64,000 nucleotides of DNA from Clarireedia homoeocarpa (taxonomy: Eukaryota > Ascomycota > Leotiomycetes > Helotiales > Rutstroemiaceae). The DNA lies in contig LNKV01000030.1 of assembly GCA_001465935.1 (NCBI GenBank), positions 503,443 through 567,442 on the forward strand. Direction: 5' to 3'. Shown one piece after another: positions 11,719 to 23,285 of this stretch. A program made the position numbers and the translations under genes. Under the pieces are notes generated by a model. It was not told the origin of the DNA and made no database searches. It worked only from the letters and a program-made list of their open reading frames with translations. How positions within the stretch are numbered: position 1 is the first letter of the stretch; every line of letters starts with the position of its first letter.

Positions 11719-13197
11719 AGAGCATTCACAATAGGACAGAATCAAAAACTGCTATGACCTGTTTGGGTGTTGTGATTCGTGTTCCACTTGCGATTCCACC
11801 AATTCGGATTGTGGTTCTTCTATCCCCGGCTTGTGGTAAGATCTACCTCGTAGAAGGACGGAGTTAGGCAGCAGCTTACCGCCGCTCTGGGAAAGATGAG
11901 CAAGCTGGCTTCGAGCTCAAAATACGTAGCACAGCTGCTATGAGTTCGGTGGCTTCCGACGAAACAAGTTTTTCTGCTTCGCTCTGTAACTTAGCATCTC
12001 CGTTTTCCGTTCACCAAAGAATTGCATCTACGAACACTTACTTTGTGTGCACGGGAATAGCGCCAAGACCAATAACCACAAGAGTCTATTGGACGGGAGC
12101 GTATTGGTCTCATCTCATATAGCACAAGGATTGCAGTCCTAATTTCCTGTACGCTGTATGAATCTCGCGCAGCCAGCTGCAGCACGTACAGCACAGCACA
12201 TACATTGATGGTACCCCATCCCCGCATTTTGCACATCACACCGAGCCAGGATGTCTCTGGTGTTCCCCTTAGCGTTCGGCGTCGCGTCCATTCATCTCTG
12301 CCAGATGACAAGCTGGCGTGCGAGTGCATGATTGAGGATGCTTATGGTTTTATTCTAGAAGGCTTGGAAGAATACGAGGATAGGGCCGCGGGCCAATGTC
12401 CGACTTGCACTCGGCAAATGCATCCAAGCACGGGGAACGAAAAGGAAAGGGAAGGAAGGAGAGGAGAGGAAAGGGTCCATGACGAATGGGCTGATTTTTT
12501 TGCGTTTTCACATGGTCTGCAGAAAAAAAATTTCATTGGGAAAAAGAAACGAAAATGCAGAAATGTCCGACGCCTGTGCCTTTGCCTATGCCTTCTTTGC
12601 CTTGCCTAGGGGAAAAAAGCAACCCCAAGCACACGCTTTCGAGTGTTTTTTGTTTTTGGGTAACTGCGAAGCAGCTCAAGCTTCATGCAAATAAAACGAT
12701 CAGTCAGCTCTAGAGCGCTTCGAGGTAGTGAGATGTTCCTACGAATCCCTGCCCTGGAGCTTAGCTGACTTGATCACGAGGTGCGTACAAGTGAGGATTA
12801 TCCCTTTTGGTTACTTTGGCCCTTCCCCGCAATTTGTGGTTGAGGATGCTGTGCGACATTGGTCTGGGGCTGGGGTCGATTATCTGACTTTTTAGTGTAG
12901 ATGCGAGGGGAGGGGGCCCTCGGGGGTAGGAGAAAAAGTCGGGCTTTTTCTGTACTTCTTCTCTGCCTTTTCTCATTCGAATGCTCAAGCAATTTACGGT
13001 GGTGTGTTGGCTTAGCTTGCTCGTACGATATTCAAATCAGCGAAACTCAGAGGGTGCACAGTGAATATCCTACCAATGAGCGAGTGTTTACGAGTGTTGA
13101 TCTTTGTTGAACAGATGAGGACGCCTGCTTAGACAGTTCAATAAGCTGTCTCTGTCAATTCCACCATCGACGCATTGATTTGACGAAACACTAGATC
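11719..13197. other. Gene-poor spacer
   Basis: About 1.5 kb. Several ORFs up to 134 codons are present on both strands, but they overlap one another in low-complexity, purine-rich sequence and show no domain. The last 100 bp before 13198 presumably act as leader of the next gene. Confidence 0.4.
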
Positions 13198-14013
13198 ATG
13201 GCCCCTATTCATCAACCCCTCTCTATTCGGCATTTAGAGTCGAAAGATACCACAGCGACTTTCCAATTCACTCACCCTGCTGCATGCTCTTTTGACTTTC
13301 CCTCGTTCTCAATATCAACTCCGTGCCGGCCATTGAAACGATCCCGCGCTCTCTCAGATGTTGATTACAATGGCAGTGGAAGCGAGGGCCGTAAGAAGAG
13401 ACGTCTACGGCTATATCTCATAACCTCGCGATTGAGTCGACCATTCTCTGAGCCCGCCAGTAATATCAAGCTTAGTGTGCGGAGGACGAGAAGCAATAGG
13501 AAGAATGTCCATAGGGGAAATCAAAGTGGGAGGTATCTTCTGAGGAAAGCAGCAATATTGAATCGATTTAGATTGAGAATGGACGCCGCGCGAGACTTTT
13601 GGAGGATATATACCAAAAAAGAAAGTGCAGAGGAAGTATTGGACTTGAGGGAAATTGCAGCGGAGAGGCAGAGGCAGAGGTGGAATGAAATTGAACTACG
13701 ACCGAGTCCACTGGGGCTATCAAACTACGATGCACTGGATCTCGAGGACGATTTGTTCGATGCAGATGAGGGGGATGGCGAGAGGGTAATATATAGCGAT
13801 TTCAGTGTTATGGCGCCTTCAACGGGTGAGGATGATGACCAAGATTATGGATACCTCAATACCCTCGATGCACTCGATGGACTTTCGCCGGAGAACCTGC
13901 AAGATCAAGCGCCGAGCACACTACCAGAGGATAGTATCGTGGAGATCCTGAAAGAGGAGATAGTGCATGATGTATGCTTTGTGCATGCTGACGAAACCGG
14001 AAACGGGCTGTAA
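13198..14013 (+). CDS. Conserved fungal protein of unknown function, basic then acidic
   Basis: Single-exon 271-aa protein. Residues about 45-75 carry a basic cluster (PLKRSRALSD, then EGRKKRRLRLYLITSRLS) that looks like a nuclear localisation signal. This is followed by RPFSEPASNI and a Lys/Arg-rich stretch RYLLRKAAILNRFRLRM. The KRRLRLYLITSRLSxPFSxPA block is, from memory, found in many Pezizomycotina hypothetical proteins; I know no function. The C-terminal 90 residues are strongly acidic (LDLEDDLFDADEGDGE). Upstream and downstream genes do not suggest a role. A nuclear, disordered regulatory or adaptor protein is a guess only. Confidence 0.75.
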   Translation: MAPIHQPLSIRHLESKDTTATFQFTHPAACSFDFPSFSISTPCRPLKRSRALSDVDYNGSGSEGRKKRRLRLYLITSRLSRPFSEPASNIKLSVRRTRSNRKNVHRGNQSGRYLLRKAAILNRFRLRMDAARDFWRIYTKKESAEEVLDLREIAAERQRQRWNEIELRPSPLGLSNYDALDLEDDLFDADEGDGERVIYSDFSVMAPSTGEDDDQDYGYLNTLDALDGLSPENLQDQAPSTLPEDSIVEILKEEIVHDVCFVHADETGNGL

Positions 14014-14107
14014 ACTGGGTATAATGGTAATTGCATGGAAAGGGCGTGTAAAAGAGCATAAGCATAAGCATAGGCGGTCGGCGAAAAGAGAAAAATAACA
14101 TATAAAT

Positions 14108-14768
14108 TTATGATGATAGCAATTTCCGAGCGCGGTCTGCGGCAATATCACACATGGCCTGGGATTTTTGAATTAGCTGCATGGCATTTTCGATACTTCG
14201 AATTACAACATCTTACTGTGATAGCTTCTTTCCTTTCTAAATCGATATCACCTCGAGATATCCTTCTTTGCATATCCTCCATAATAACGGGTCTAGATCT
14301 CCCGTTCACAAACACACTGGTATAATCTGATTAGCACTTGCCATCATTTCACACGCTGAAGACTCTTTATGCCTACACGTATCTCAGCCCGGGAAACTTC
14401 TTCTCATACTCCTCATTGAAAGCCCTCAGCTTCTCGGCTTCTTCAACGCCTCCAGTATTCAATTGAGCTTGCTCGGCCGCCGACTGTGCGCTTTCTACTT
14501 TCTTAGCCCCTAGTCGAGGATGAGCGCCGAGAATCTTGTCAAGCCACTCTGTATCACTAGTTGATGCACTCTCGGCCAGATCTATCAGTTGAACCCCAAT
14601 GCTTGCGATGAGATCATTGTATGAGGAAAACGTTTGTGTATGGAGCAAGTCTAAGGAAAGTGTATGAAGTGAGGTGCTAGGCTCAAAAAGTGCATCAAGG
14701 ACAGCGATTCTTTCTGTGGTTGGGAGACTGGGAATGTCTGCAACTGGGGGAAGAGTGTCGGAGGACAT
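14108..14768 (-). CDS. OHCU decarboxylase-domain protein
   Basis: Family of 2-oxo-4-hydroxy-4-carboxy-5-ureidoimidazoline decarboxylase, which makes S-allantoin in urate breakdown. Minus-strand exons 14768-14377, 14316-14217 and 14158-14108 give 180 aa. Splicing turns a premature FPGLRYV end into FPGLRYVVFVNGRSRPVIM, the conserved family block, and adds the terminal helix ending ARKLLSS. LGAHPRLGAKK (about residue 90) is the conserved HPRLG signature. The ATG at 14768 (MSSDTLPPV) is chosen because upstream in-frame codons are poorly protein-like. The start lies 261 bp from the divergent PRP19. Whether the fungal protein acts on OHCU itself is inferred from family membership. Confidence 0.88.
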
Positions 14769-15029
14769 TTTGGGGAAATTTGATAGTGCCTGTTCAACTT
14801 GTAAAAACAGTCTACACAAGGAAGAACAGTGACGACTTATATAGCTTGCAGTATGTACCTTGTTCAAGATTAGAGACCCCACCAAGAGGCCGGGAGCTTG
14901 CTTTACTGCTGCACCTTAAGGCTAAATCCCAAGCGGCTTAGCGCCGGCTTGATAGGTCGCGACCTCAAAATATCTTTTTGCTATGTTTATGCGCGAAAGA
15001 ACAAACCCGCCATATCAACGCGAATCAAT
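14769..15029. promoter_or_regulatory. Bidirectional promoter region, OHCU gene/PRP19
   Basis: 261 bp separate the two divergent starts. No canonical TATA motif stands out, as is common for housekeeping fungal promoters. Function is inferred from geometry. Confidence 0.35.
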
Positions 15030-16704
15030 ATGTTGTGCTCAAGTAAGTTTTGAGAGGTCATTGAAGCTTATATTGAGATAGCGACTGACTTTTCGCAGTT
15101 TCTGGAGAGGCGCCACAGCATCCTGTTGCTTCATCGAAATCAGGTACGTTTTGGCAGCTATCGAGGCAGCTATCGAGGCAGCTATCGAGGCAGCTCCTGT
15201 AAACGAATTCAAAGCTGATTCAGTACAGGCAATGTCTTCGAGAAACGTCTAATCGAGGCATACATATCTGAAAATCATAAAGATCCTGTGAATGGAGAGG
15301 ACCTTGAAATCACAGATCTAATTGACCTCAAATCCGCCAAAATCGTTACTCCTAGACCTCCAACTCTCACCTCGATTCCTTCTCTCCTTTCCACTTTCCA
15401 GAACGAATGGGATGCACTAGCTCTGGAAACCTTTACTTTACGAAACCAACTACATCAGACGCGACAGGAGCTATCGGCGGCGCTGTATCAGCACGATGCG
15501 GCTGTGAGAGTTATTGCGCGTTTGACGAAAGAAAGAGATGAGGCTAGAGATGCGCTGAGTAAAGTTTCAGTTGGTGCGGGAAGCGCTGGGAATGGCGATG
15601 CGATGCAGATTGATACTCAGGGTCTTCCGGAAGAGCTGGCGACCTTGGTCGATAATACTCAAGCGGAGTAAGTAACCCCAGGATGGGAATGTGGACAGTG
15701 ATATAAATGCTGACCCCTTGACAGGCTTTCAAGAAGCCGCCGGAAGCGCCCCGTTCCGAAAGGATGGGCTACAACAGAAGAAATCAGCCAGTACGCGATT
15801 GCTTCTGCTTCAGATGCTTTATACCCCGGATGTACATCCCTAGCTTCGAAGGGTGATCATGTTATAGTTGGTGGATCAGACGGTGTTGCGGGTGTATATT
15901 CTACGGCCGAACAGAAATTATTACGATCCTACAAGGCTGGGGGAGCAGTGACTGGAGCTGTTTTCTATGGGGAAACGCCTATTGTTTCTACTGCTAATGG
16001 GGCGGTGAAGATTTTTGGAGATGAAGAGACCACATTCAGCTCGCACGCTGGCGCTGTAAATGCAATTGCAATGCACCCAAGTGGTGAAATTCTTGCATCG
16101 GTTGGTGTCGACAAGAGCTTCGTATTTTATGATCTCTCTGGGAAGAAAGTCGTGACCCAGGTTTATGCGGATTCAGGTATGTTTTCACTATTCTTTCAAA
16201 TACTAGCCTAGCTTACAAATCATAGAACTCAAAACCGCGGCTTTCCACCCCGATGGTCATCTCTTTGCAGCTGGTGGTGCTGATGGTCAAATCAAAGTCT
16301 TCCACGTCAAGACTGGGGAGAGTGCGGGTGTGACTTTTGAAATAGAGGGACCTGTGCAAGACGTCTCATTCTCGGAAAACGGTATCTGGTTCGCAGCTGT
16401 AGCAAAAGGTTCCACCAGTATCGTCATTTTCGATATCAGGAAGGAAGGAAAGGAGGCTGAGGTGAAGGTTCTGGAAATTGGTGGGCCCGTTGATTGTATT
16501 CGATGGGATTACACAGGTCAATATTTGGCAGCTTCCGGGCCAAGAGGACTTACTATCTCGCAATACACGAAATCATCGAAGTCATGGGCCGATGCGCTTA
16601 GTCTAGCTGTACCGGCTACTGCGGTCGAGTGGGGAGCGGAGGCGAAGAGCTTGATTACTGTTAATAACGAGGGGGTTGTGACGGTTCTTGGTGGGTCTGC
16701 TTGA
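15030..16704 (+). CDS. PRP19: Pre-mRNA-processing factor 19, U-box ubiquitin ligase
   Basis: Core of the Nineteen Complex needed for spliceosome activation. Exons 15030-15042, 15099-15143, 15229-15667, 15725-16176 and 16226-16704 give 475 aa. The first coding exon holds only 13 nt; splicing gives MLCSISGEAPQHPVASSKSG, the Prp19 U-box start, then RLIEAYISENHKDPVNGEDL. Residues about 65-135 are the Prp19 tetramerisation coiled coil (SIPSLLSTFQNEWDALALE). WD repeats fill about 205-475 (SHAGAVNAIAMHPSGE, FHPDGHLFAAGGADGQIKVF). Four introns of 49-85 bp all keep phase. Intron 2 carries a 12-bp tandem repeat. Identity is firm from the U-box, coiled coil and WD40 order. Confidence 0.96.
15153..15195 (+). 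repeat. 12-bp tandem repeat inside PRP19 intron 2
   Basis: GGCAGCTATCGA is repeated perfectly three times and followed by a partial GGCAGCT copy. It lies entirely within the 85-bp intron 15144-15228, so copy number would change intron length but not the protein. Confidence 0.9.
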
Positions 16705-17739
16705 ACCTAGAGGTGACAAGTTGAGAGAATGAAGCATAGGAAGTATCTTAAGGAGTTTGGGTTTTTTTTCGGCTGCTACTGATGGAAAGGGTCAAACAAA
16801 TCTGGACAGTCATTTTTTTTCTTGCATTTTAACTGTAATTGTAGAAAACATGCATCTGCTCGATGCCCAAAATTGAACGACAATACCTAGTGGCAGGTGC
16901 CACCCCTAACAAAATGTACAATGTCAGTTGTTTGAAAAGACAAGTGGTGGAATCGTCATCAACTCGAGTACAATGAAACCAGCTGCAGATAGCAAGGAAA
17001 AGAGATTAAGGTGGTTGTACAAAACTTATGCACCACACCTTCTCGAGTTGGATGGAACTTGAGCTCCGAAGTTATTATTCAGCCATGAAGATGGCATTCG
17101 CAAGGTCGTAACTCCGGCGGTTTGAGTTGATTCATGCCTTGCAGTATTTCTTGATAATTGAAATCTCGACGTGATAGCTAAAGTTAAACTCCATGGAACG
17201 AACTATTGCATAACTTATGTTTGTGTACCTGCGTTGTACAGTCGTACGGTTCGACCAATGAACAACCAATAAAGTGGTTGCCGAATCAAAGACCGTCACG
17301 GTCCGAACAGCAACAAACACAAACCCCCGCGCCACCCATTCGCGCCATTGTCTGTCCGAGTGAAAGGCAAATAAGTCATCGAAACCCGCACAAGAACGTA
17401 ATCTTACAAAACCTCAAATTGGCCAACAACCAAAGGCCTCACCTTACTGCTAGACGGCTCCTGTCTTGCACTTGGGGAATTCATCGAGTTCTCCATTCTC
17501 CATTCTCCGCTTTCTCGAGACAGAAAGCACTGTACAGCAAATATTCCAAAAGGGGTGGCCAATTTTATTTCCTTTGAGCGGGCTTGTTGGTGATGGAAGA
17601 CTGGTCCGCAGAATCTCGGGGCCACCGCAAAGTATGGGCCGATGATTTCACTTTGTCTTCTCTTTAACTTAAGGGAGAACATACTAAATGAACGAATTAC
17701 TAACGAATTTTCTCCCGCACATAGAGATCCTTTGCTGAA
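16705..17739. other. Spacer before the SIM/zinc-finger gene
   Basis: About 1 kb. ORFs of 123 codons (17206-17577) and 114 codons on the opposite strand overlap and lack domains. The region presumably holds the PRP19 3' end and the promoter of the next gene. Confidence 0.4.
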
Positions 17740-18922
17740 ATGTCCCATCCAGCAACTTTACCGTCTTCGACAAATTACGGAGCTTCTTCCACGAGATTCC
17801 CTCTAAACGATAACGGATTAACCTCCGCCATCTTCGATCGCCGGCGGACATCGCACCCTCACAATCTATCCTCACAAAATCTTCCTCGATTCACAAGAAC
17901 TTCGCACACCCCAGCAGCGGATATGGAACCAAATCGTCGACCGCGGTTGGAGCACCGCACTTCGCAAACTATTATCGATTTGACCGATGATCCAGATGAT
18001 GTACCTTCACAAATTCGCCGTGCACCTCGAGGTAACCCGTTGCCGAGAGCACCGCCGAGACTTGGGAGGAGTGACGCACGACGAATCGAACAAGTTGTTG
18101 ACCTTACGGCGGACGAAGATGGTGAACCAGATATTGTTTTCTCTCATGCACGAGAACTGCTGCCCGGCCCTCGTCCCGTAAGACGATTCCGCGTTGTTGA
18201 AGGACCTGAACGACTTCGTGCAGCTGAAGAATTTATAGCAGGCAACAGACCTAGCCCTCCAATTCTGAATAATTCTGGACCCGCCGCCGCACCGCAGCGG
18301 GAGCGACGTCGACCGCAACCAAGTGGATTAGGACATTTTCTTGGACATGGCAATTTTCTTGCTGGTCTAGGAAACTACATTGGATTGGGAGGAGGCCCGA
18401 CACATGAACATATCGGAGTGCACCTTATGGCGGATTTTGTGCCTATGGGGGGGATCATGGACTACCAATCTGTTGCTTTGCAAGATCGAAAGCCTGAACA
18501 TGTACCACCTCCAGCTGTAAAGGAGGGATTCACACGATCGCCACAGGAGACCGATGTAGCCATCTGCCCAAGCTGCGAAATGGAACTGGTTCACAGGAAG
18601 GACATCGGAGAGGAACAAGTTGCAAAGAAATCTGGTAGAGCACCTTCAAGGAAAGATCGAGAGGAGCACCCTTTCTGGGTAGTCAAGGATTGCGGTCATG
18701 TAAGTTGCGACAAGTTTCCACTCTACTGGCAGGCTTACTGACTACACTAAGGTATTTTGCAATACTTGCTTCCAGCACCGCTCTACGCCGGACAAGTCTC
18801 CCATCTCTACTAATTTCCGCGCATCTACTGATCCCCGAATGGCTAAGAAAATACTTTGCTCCGTCGATGACTGCGAGTCTGATGTCAGGACCAAGGATAG
18901 ATGGGTCGGCGTCTTCCTCTAA
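17740..18922 (+). CDS. SIM-containing C-terminal zinc-finger (RING-like) protein
   Basis: Exons 17740-18699 and 18752-18922 give 376 aa. Residues about 80-95 (TIIDLTDDPDD) and 120-140 (QVVDLTADEDGEPDIVF) are two strong SUMO-interacting motif candidates: hydrophobic cores beside acidic runs. The C-terminal 110 residues carry a RING-like cysteine/histidine array: ICPSCEMEL, then KDCGHVFCNTCFQHR (created by splicing a 52-bp intron), then LCSVDDCESDV, ending RWVGVFL. Similar fungal proteins are often labelled cell cycle control protein. SIMs with a RING suggest a SUMO-targeted ubiquitin ligase role like Slx8/RNF4, but that is inference. The middle is disordered and Arg/Pro/Gly-rich. Confidence 0.8.
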
Positions 18923-20236
18923 GCTCACGATCTTGTCTATAATACCTCGAAGATTCAATTCCGGTTCCTCGTTTCTATTATTTCACTTCGGGTCGATCGA
19001 TACCACTTTACGATTTTCCACATTAGACACTCTTAATGTTAGCATTGCCTCGATTTGGGCGGGTTTTTAGCATGGAATTACATATTAGCAAGGAGTGATG
19101 GAGTGCATGGGTTTCGCCGTCAATGGTGGCCTTTTGATTTCGGTGTTGGTTAGTAGCGTCGGAGGCGTTTTTGGGAGATGGAAACGATGGCAACGGAATG
19201 GTAAAATTACGTAAATGACACGTCGGCGCCCGCGGATAAGGTCGATTTTGTATGGACGCAGCGAGAGCCATTCTACATGACTAATTCTCTCCAAGGTACT
19301 GTTCTCCAAAGAACAAAGCATACATCCTCTTGCCGATCATCGGCCACCTTGGGGTTTGTCGTGAGTGTGTCTATAGGTCGAAAATGACAAGCGAGAAAAC
19401 GAATACAATACTTCCATGAAGGTTCTGTTGTCAAGTGCCTCGACGGTGACTACCCACTTTCAAGTGAGTTTTCTGCATGTGGGTATTATCTGATGTTTCA
19501 TTTCATTCTCTTCGTGCATGCTCGTTAAAGTAGGCATGAAGAGAAGATAGCTGAATGATTAGTTGCCCTAACTTGATTCATACCTGCCACTTCCAGATTT
19601 GATGAGCTATTGAGCCAAGCCGCCTGATATAACTCCTTGTTGGGCATCTCAATCCTGCTTGATTGCCCGACCGGCTGCTCGGGACAAAGATTCTGCCGCC
19701 AGTGAAACGATGATTTAGTATTTGCCAAGAGCAGTGTTCCGCCTTGTAGATAACTTGCGTTTATTCTTTCATCTTATCTTCGGAGTCACAAGCTGAGCCT
19801 GTCTGGACGATTTTGAATTTGAAATGGGTTTGATTGGAAATAATAGTGGTGGGAGAAGTGGCGATTATATGCTTCATGTAAGGAGAAAGAGAACCACATC
19901 ACTTTGGAAGTATTCATTTCTCATTATACTGATCATATATCTGATTGTTCGAGTGAAATTTGAACATTGAAAACTCATATATACACGTGCCCGAATCGAG
20001 ATCCCAAAAGTTTATATTTGATTGAATATCGATCAATTATTACATATATTGGTGTTCTACGGCAATGATTTAAACATGAGGTTCCTGCTTAGTATTCTAA
20101 TTTCCAGCTTTTCTATATCCATCCATCTTTTATAATCCAGTATACCGTATTCGTGATCTTGTTCAAGTGATATCTCATGAGTTCTCTTTCTCTTCTCATA
20201 GGCATCAAACCAGCCGGACATCATACCAGCCATAAT
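18923..20236. other. Gene-poor AT-rich spacer
   Basis: 1.3 kb between two converging genes. No ORF looks like a gene. It contains one copy (about 19937-20034) of a diverged dispersed repeat seen again near 33057. Confidence 0.45.
19937..20034 (+). repeat. Dispersed repeat, copy A
   Basis: About 95 bp aligning with 33057-33160 at roughly 75 percent identity by eye. Shared anchors include ATATCTGA, ACTCATATATAC, GAGAT, CAAAAGT and TTGAAT. Many differences are C/T or G/A exchanges. Too short to assign to a transposon family. Confidence 0.6.
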
Positions 20237-20891
20237 TTAAGCACAGTTGCCAAGATCACTATCACAGTAAACAGCCTGCAGCTGAATAGTATGGCAACCG
20301 CTCGGCACCGCTGCACCAGCAGTTGTGTAGAAAACTCCAATGACAGTCGTGTTTGAATCATCGTCATTTGTCGAGCAAGCTATAATTCTCTCATTAGCAA
20401 TCAATCATCCTTCCTCGCCCCTAAACCCTGCTCCCAATACTCCAAACTCAGAATCAAACAACACCAAGAAGAAAAAACCCCTCTGGAAAAAAAAAAAAAA
20501 AATACTCACCATAAAAAGCCCCCGCACCATCCACAAGCAGATTCCCCTTCGAATCCAAACTATACCCGCTCTGCGGACTCGCCCATACATCCAACGCCAC
20601 CCACGATCCCGCCGCCCCGTGGATAAAATACGCTGGGATGGCATCATCGCTAGGATCCATCCCGATAAACGATAACACGCCGTTGGTGATGGTTCCCCCG
20701 ACGGGGAGCGTCTGCAGCGGTTGCAGACCCCCGACGAGCGTTCCACCGACGTAGGCTACGCCGCCGAAATGAACGTTGTTGTAGGGTGTGTAGGCGGATT
20801 TGGAGAGGAGGGAGAACTTGGCGGTGGTGGCGGCGGAGGCGAGGGGGGTGAGGAGGGTGAGGAGGAGGGCGGTGGCGGTGGGGAATTTCAT
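20237..20891 (-). CDS. Small secreted cysteine-containing protein
   Basis: Minus-strand exons 20891-20510 and 20379-20237 give 174 aa. Residues 1-20 (MKFPTATALLLTLLTPLASA) are a clear signal peptide with an Ala-x-Ala cleavage site. The mature part is Gly, Thr and Ser rich (GGVAYVGGTLVGGLQPLQT, YFIHGAAGSWVALDVWASP) and ends with four Cys (ACSTNDDD, SGCHTIQL, YCDSDLGNC), probably two disulphides. Without splicing, the first exon would run into a Phe run from the intron's A/T tract; joining across the 130-bp intron gives GAFYACSTNDDD. I do not recognise the family; it resembles small secreted or cell-surface fungal proteins. An effector role cannot be claimed. Confidence 0.8.
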
Positions 20892-22443
20892 CTTGGTTTT
20901 GTGTGTATCAGTGTGTGTATCAGTGTGTCTTGATTTATTTGGTGGGATTAGATGCTGGATGATCTCTTGTTCTGGATTAGATTGTATTGCCATTCATATT
21001 GACATTTATATACATGTCTCTTCCTCGCCATCATCGCAAAATGGCTCGCCCAAACACTCCGTCGAGCTCATTGTCAGCATCTCATACGTGTTCGGCGTTT
21101 CTCAATTTTCCACAAATCAAGTCTTCGCTCTGCAAACCTGCGCCAAGACGCCCGCACACAGTAATCAGCAAACGTAAGTGCGTCGTCCAGGCATGGTATT
21201 CTTCGGCAGCGACGTTGAAGGGAAAATATCAGCTCATCAACGGCGGTCAGCTTAACTTAGCAAGGGAGTCCGAGCCGTTGAAGAAAAGATAAACTGCAGA
21301 TGCCAAGCATGCAGGTGTTCTGATGCGAACGTTTTTAGTAAGGTAATAGACGAGGTGCATTAGCGAGCTCCGTGTTGGGGCGTGCCAAGATGGGCTAGAT
21401 GTGGGAGGAAGGTGTGCTTATGCTTATGGATTGTCAGGAGTGTGTGGAGATAAGATGGAGATGGGAGGAGAGTGCGTTATAGAACGGGATGGATAGACTT
21501 GAGGGCGGCGGAAACCGTGGGCGCGTAGGGTGGGTGCATATGCTGGGTGATATATTGTGCCAGCGGGAGAGAGTGTGGGAAGAAGGTTAGGGTGTTTGTA
21601 CGGTAAGTATTTAAGATAGGGGACAGCTTGCTTGTGCAGTACAAAGTTCAAGCCTAAATCGTATAATGGCTTCATTTGGATGGTGGTCCGAAGAAAGAGG
21701 GCTAGAACTTCAGGATATAAGACTGTGATGCAAGCAAAGCAGTTGACATGTGCACTAAAACAAGAACTAAAGAGATCCAGTCAGCCAGACTCTTCTCTGG
21801 TCACAGTCATTGAACAAAGTATGGGCGACCATATATCGCATACGAAGAATACTTTAGTATTAGAGGTTATGCCCAATCATAAATATAGAAAACCTAGAAG
21901 CTACTAGACTTTTGAGGTATTTCTAATAAACCTATACATTATTCAGAGGCCAGGAGCTCGAGAAGGCGATGATCTGCCATTGGGCACTTGCCCGCACAGA
22001 TTTTACCCAAGAGACTGCAATATGATCCATTATGGTGACAATGAGATGACCTTGCCAGTCCCGTAGTCTCGAGGCGAGGAAGCTTTGAAAAAAAAAGACC
22101 CGGTTCTGACACAACAAACGAACCCACACCAACCGCTCATTGAACAGTCGCACCTTTTATGAGCTGAAGATACACCCCATGGAAGACTGAATCCACTGCG
22201 CGACTCTCTCATCATACCACCAGAGGCGTTCGGTTTATCCCTTACCGAGCTTAAATTCGGTTCTTAGTGTCGAGGCCGTATCCGTGAGCTGTGGCTGAAG
22301 ATTATGGTGGAAAGTGGAACAAGCGTGCGACGAAGTCATGGGTATAAGACGAACAATCCTCTTGCTGTACAGTTTCTCGATGTGGACCACTGCTGGCACT
22401 ATAACTCAGATGCTCTTTTTATACTCGTAGATTCGACAACTCC
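20892..22443. other. Spacer with no supported gene
   Basis: 1.55 kb between the secreted-protein start and the 3' end of ISY1. ORFs of 60-125 codons occur on both strands but none shows a domain or a credible spliced structure. Confidence 0.4.
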
Positions 22444-23285
22444 CTATCCCAATTTATCTAACAATCGTCTTCGCCTCCTATCCACAAGTTCTTCCTGTAC
22501 TTCTTCGCTCGTAGGTAACCTCCAGCCTACCCCATCTCCAACATCTCCTGGTAATGGTTCCCATCCGTCTGGTACTTTTCCTTCTTTACCGGCCTTCAGA
22601 TTCTCGAATGCTTCTTTCTCCTTTTGTATTTCATAATCCAATAATGTTCCATCCTCTTCGTCGAGATTGTAACCGTAATAAGATGCGTCGACTTGTTTCC
22701 GTAGATCAACTCTTGATTCTAGTGGTTGGTCTTCTCGCGGCTTTATCGTCGCAGCTTCAAACATCTCTTTCACTCCCGGTAATTCTCTTGCACGACCAAA
22801 GTATCTGCAGAGATTTATGAGCATAAGCCTGATCATCAAACATGAATCATAAGCATACCTGTATCCCTTCCCTCCACCCGGTATCTCTCTCCCCTCCTCA
22901 TCGTAAACCTTCCCCCCTCCCCTCATGTAATTCGGACCCCCTAAATTTCTTATCTGAACCTCCCACATATATTTCTCCCTCATCGCTTTATTGATCTCAT
23001 CGTTCAGATCACGGATCATGAAATCACTTAGACTTGGATCCTGGATCTTGCTGACTTTCCGTGAAATCTCTTTCAAAACCTGACCCCTCCATTTCTCACA
23101 GGCAGGTATCGACATCACCTCCGTGATCATCTTCGGCCGTCTCGTTCTTCCTGCATCGATGATTCCGAGTTCTGCTTGTTGCGCCTCCCGGAAACGGAAG
23201 AGCATCGATTGGGCTTTCTCAGAATTACGCGCCTATGAATCATTAGTGGAAGGAGATACCAAAACGAGGGTTTGAAGTCTACCAT
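22444..23285 (-). CDS. ISY1: Pre-mRNA-splicing factor Isy1
   Basis: Nineteen Complex component that acts near the catalytic centre of the spliceosome. Minus-strand exons 23285-23283, 23232-22859 and 22804-22444 give 245 aa. The first coding exon is just the ATG; splicing to GCGCGT gives MARNSEKAQSMLFRFREAQ, the invariant Isy1 N-terminus. Further family blocks are CEKWRGQVLKEISRKVSKI, NDEINKAMREKYMWEVQI and, across intron 2, GKGYRYFGRARELPGV. The C-terminus ends in a basic RRRRRLLDKLG run. Introns are 50 and 54 bp. Length and order match fungal Isy1. Confidence 0.95.

Noticed and set aside
12205..12609. 134-codon ORF in the RRB1 downstream spacer
   Set aside because: Low-complexity, with antiparallel ORFs of similar length; no recognisable motif.
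14373..14885. OHCU protein ending at 14373 as a single-exon gene starting at 14885
   Set aside because: It would lack the conserved FVNGRSR block and C-terminal helix; two short introns restore them. The upstream start adds residues with no family support.
20454..20993. 179-aa version of the secreted protein starting at 20993
   Set aside because: It places a long polar sequence before the signal peptide and ends in a Phe run read from the intron's A/T tract.
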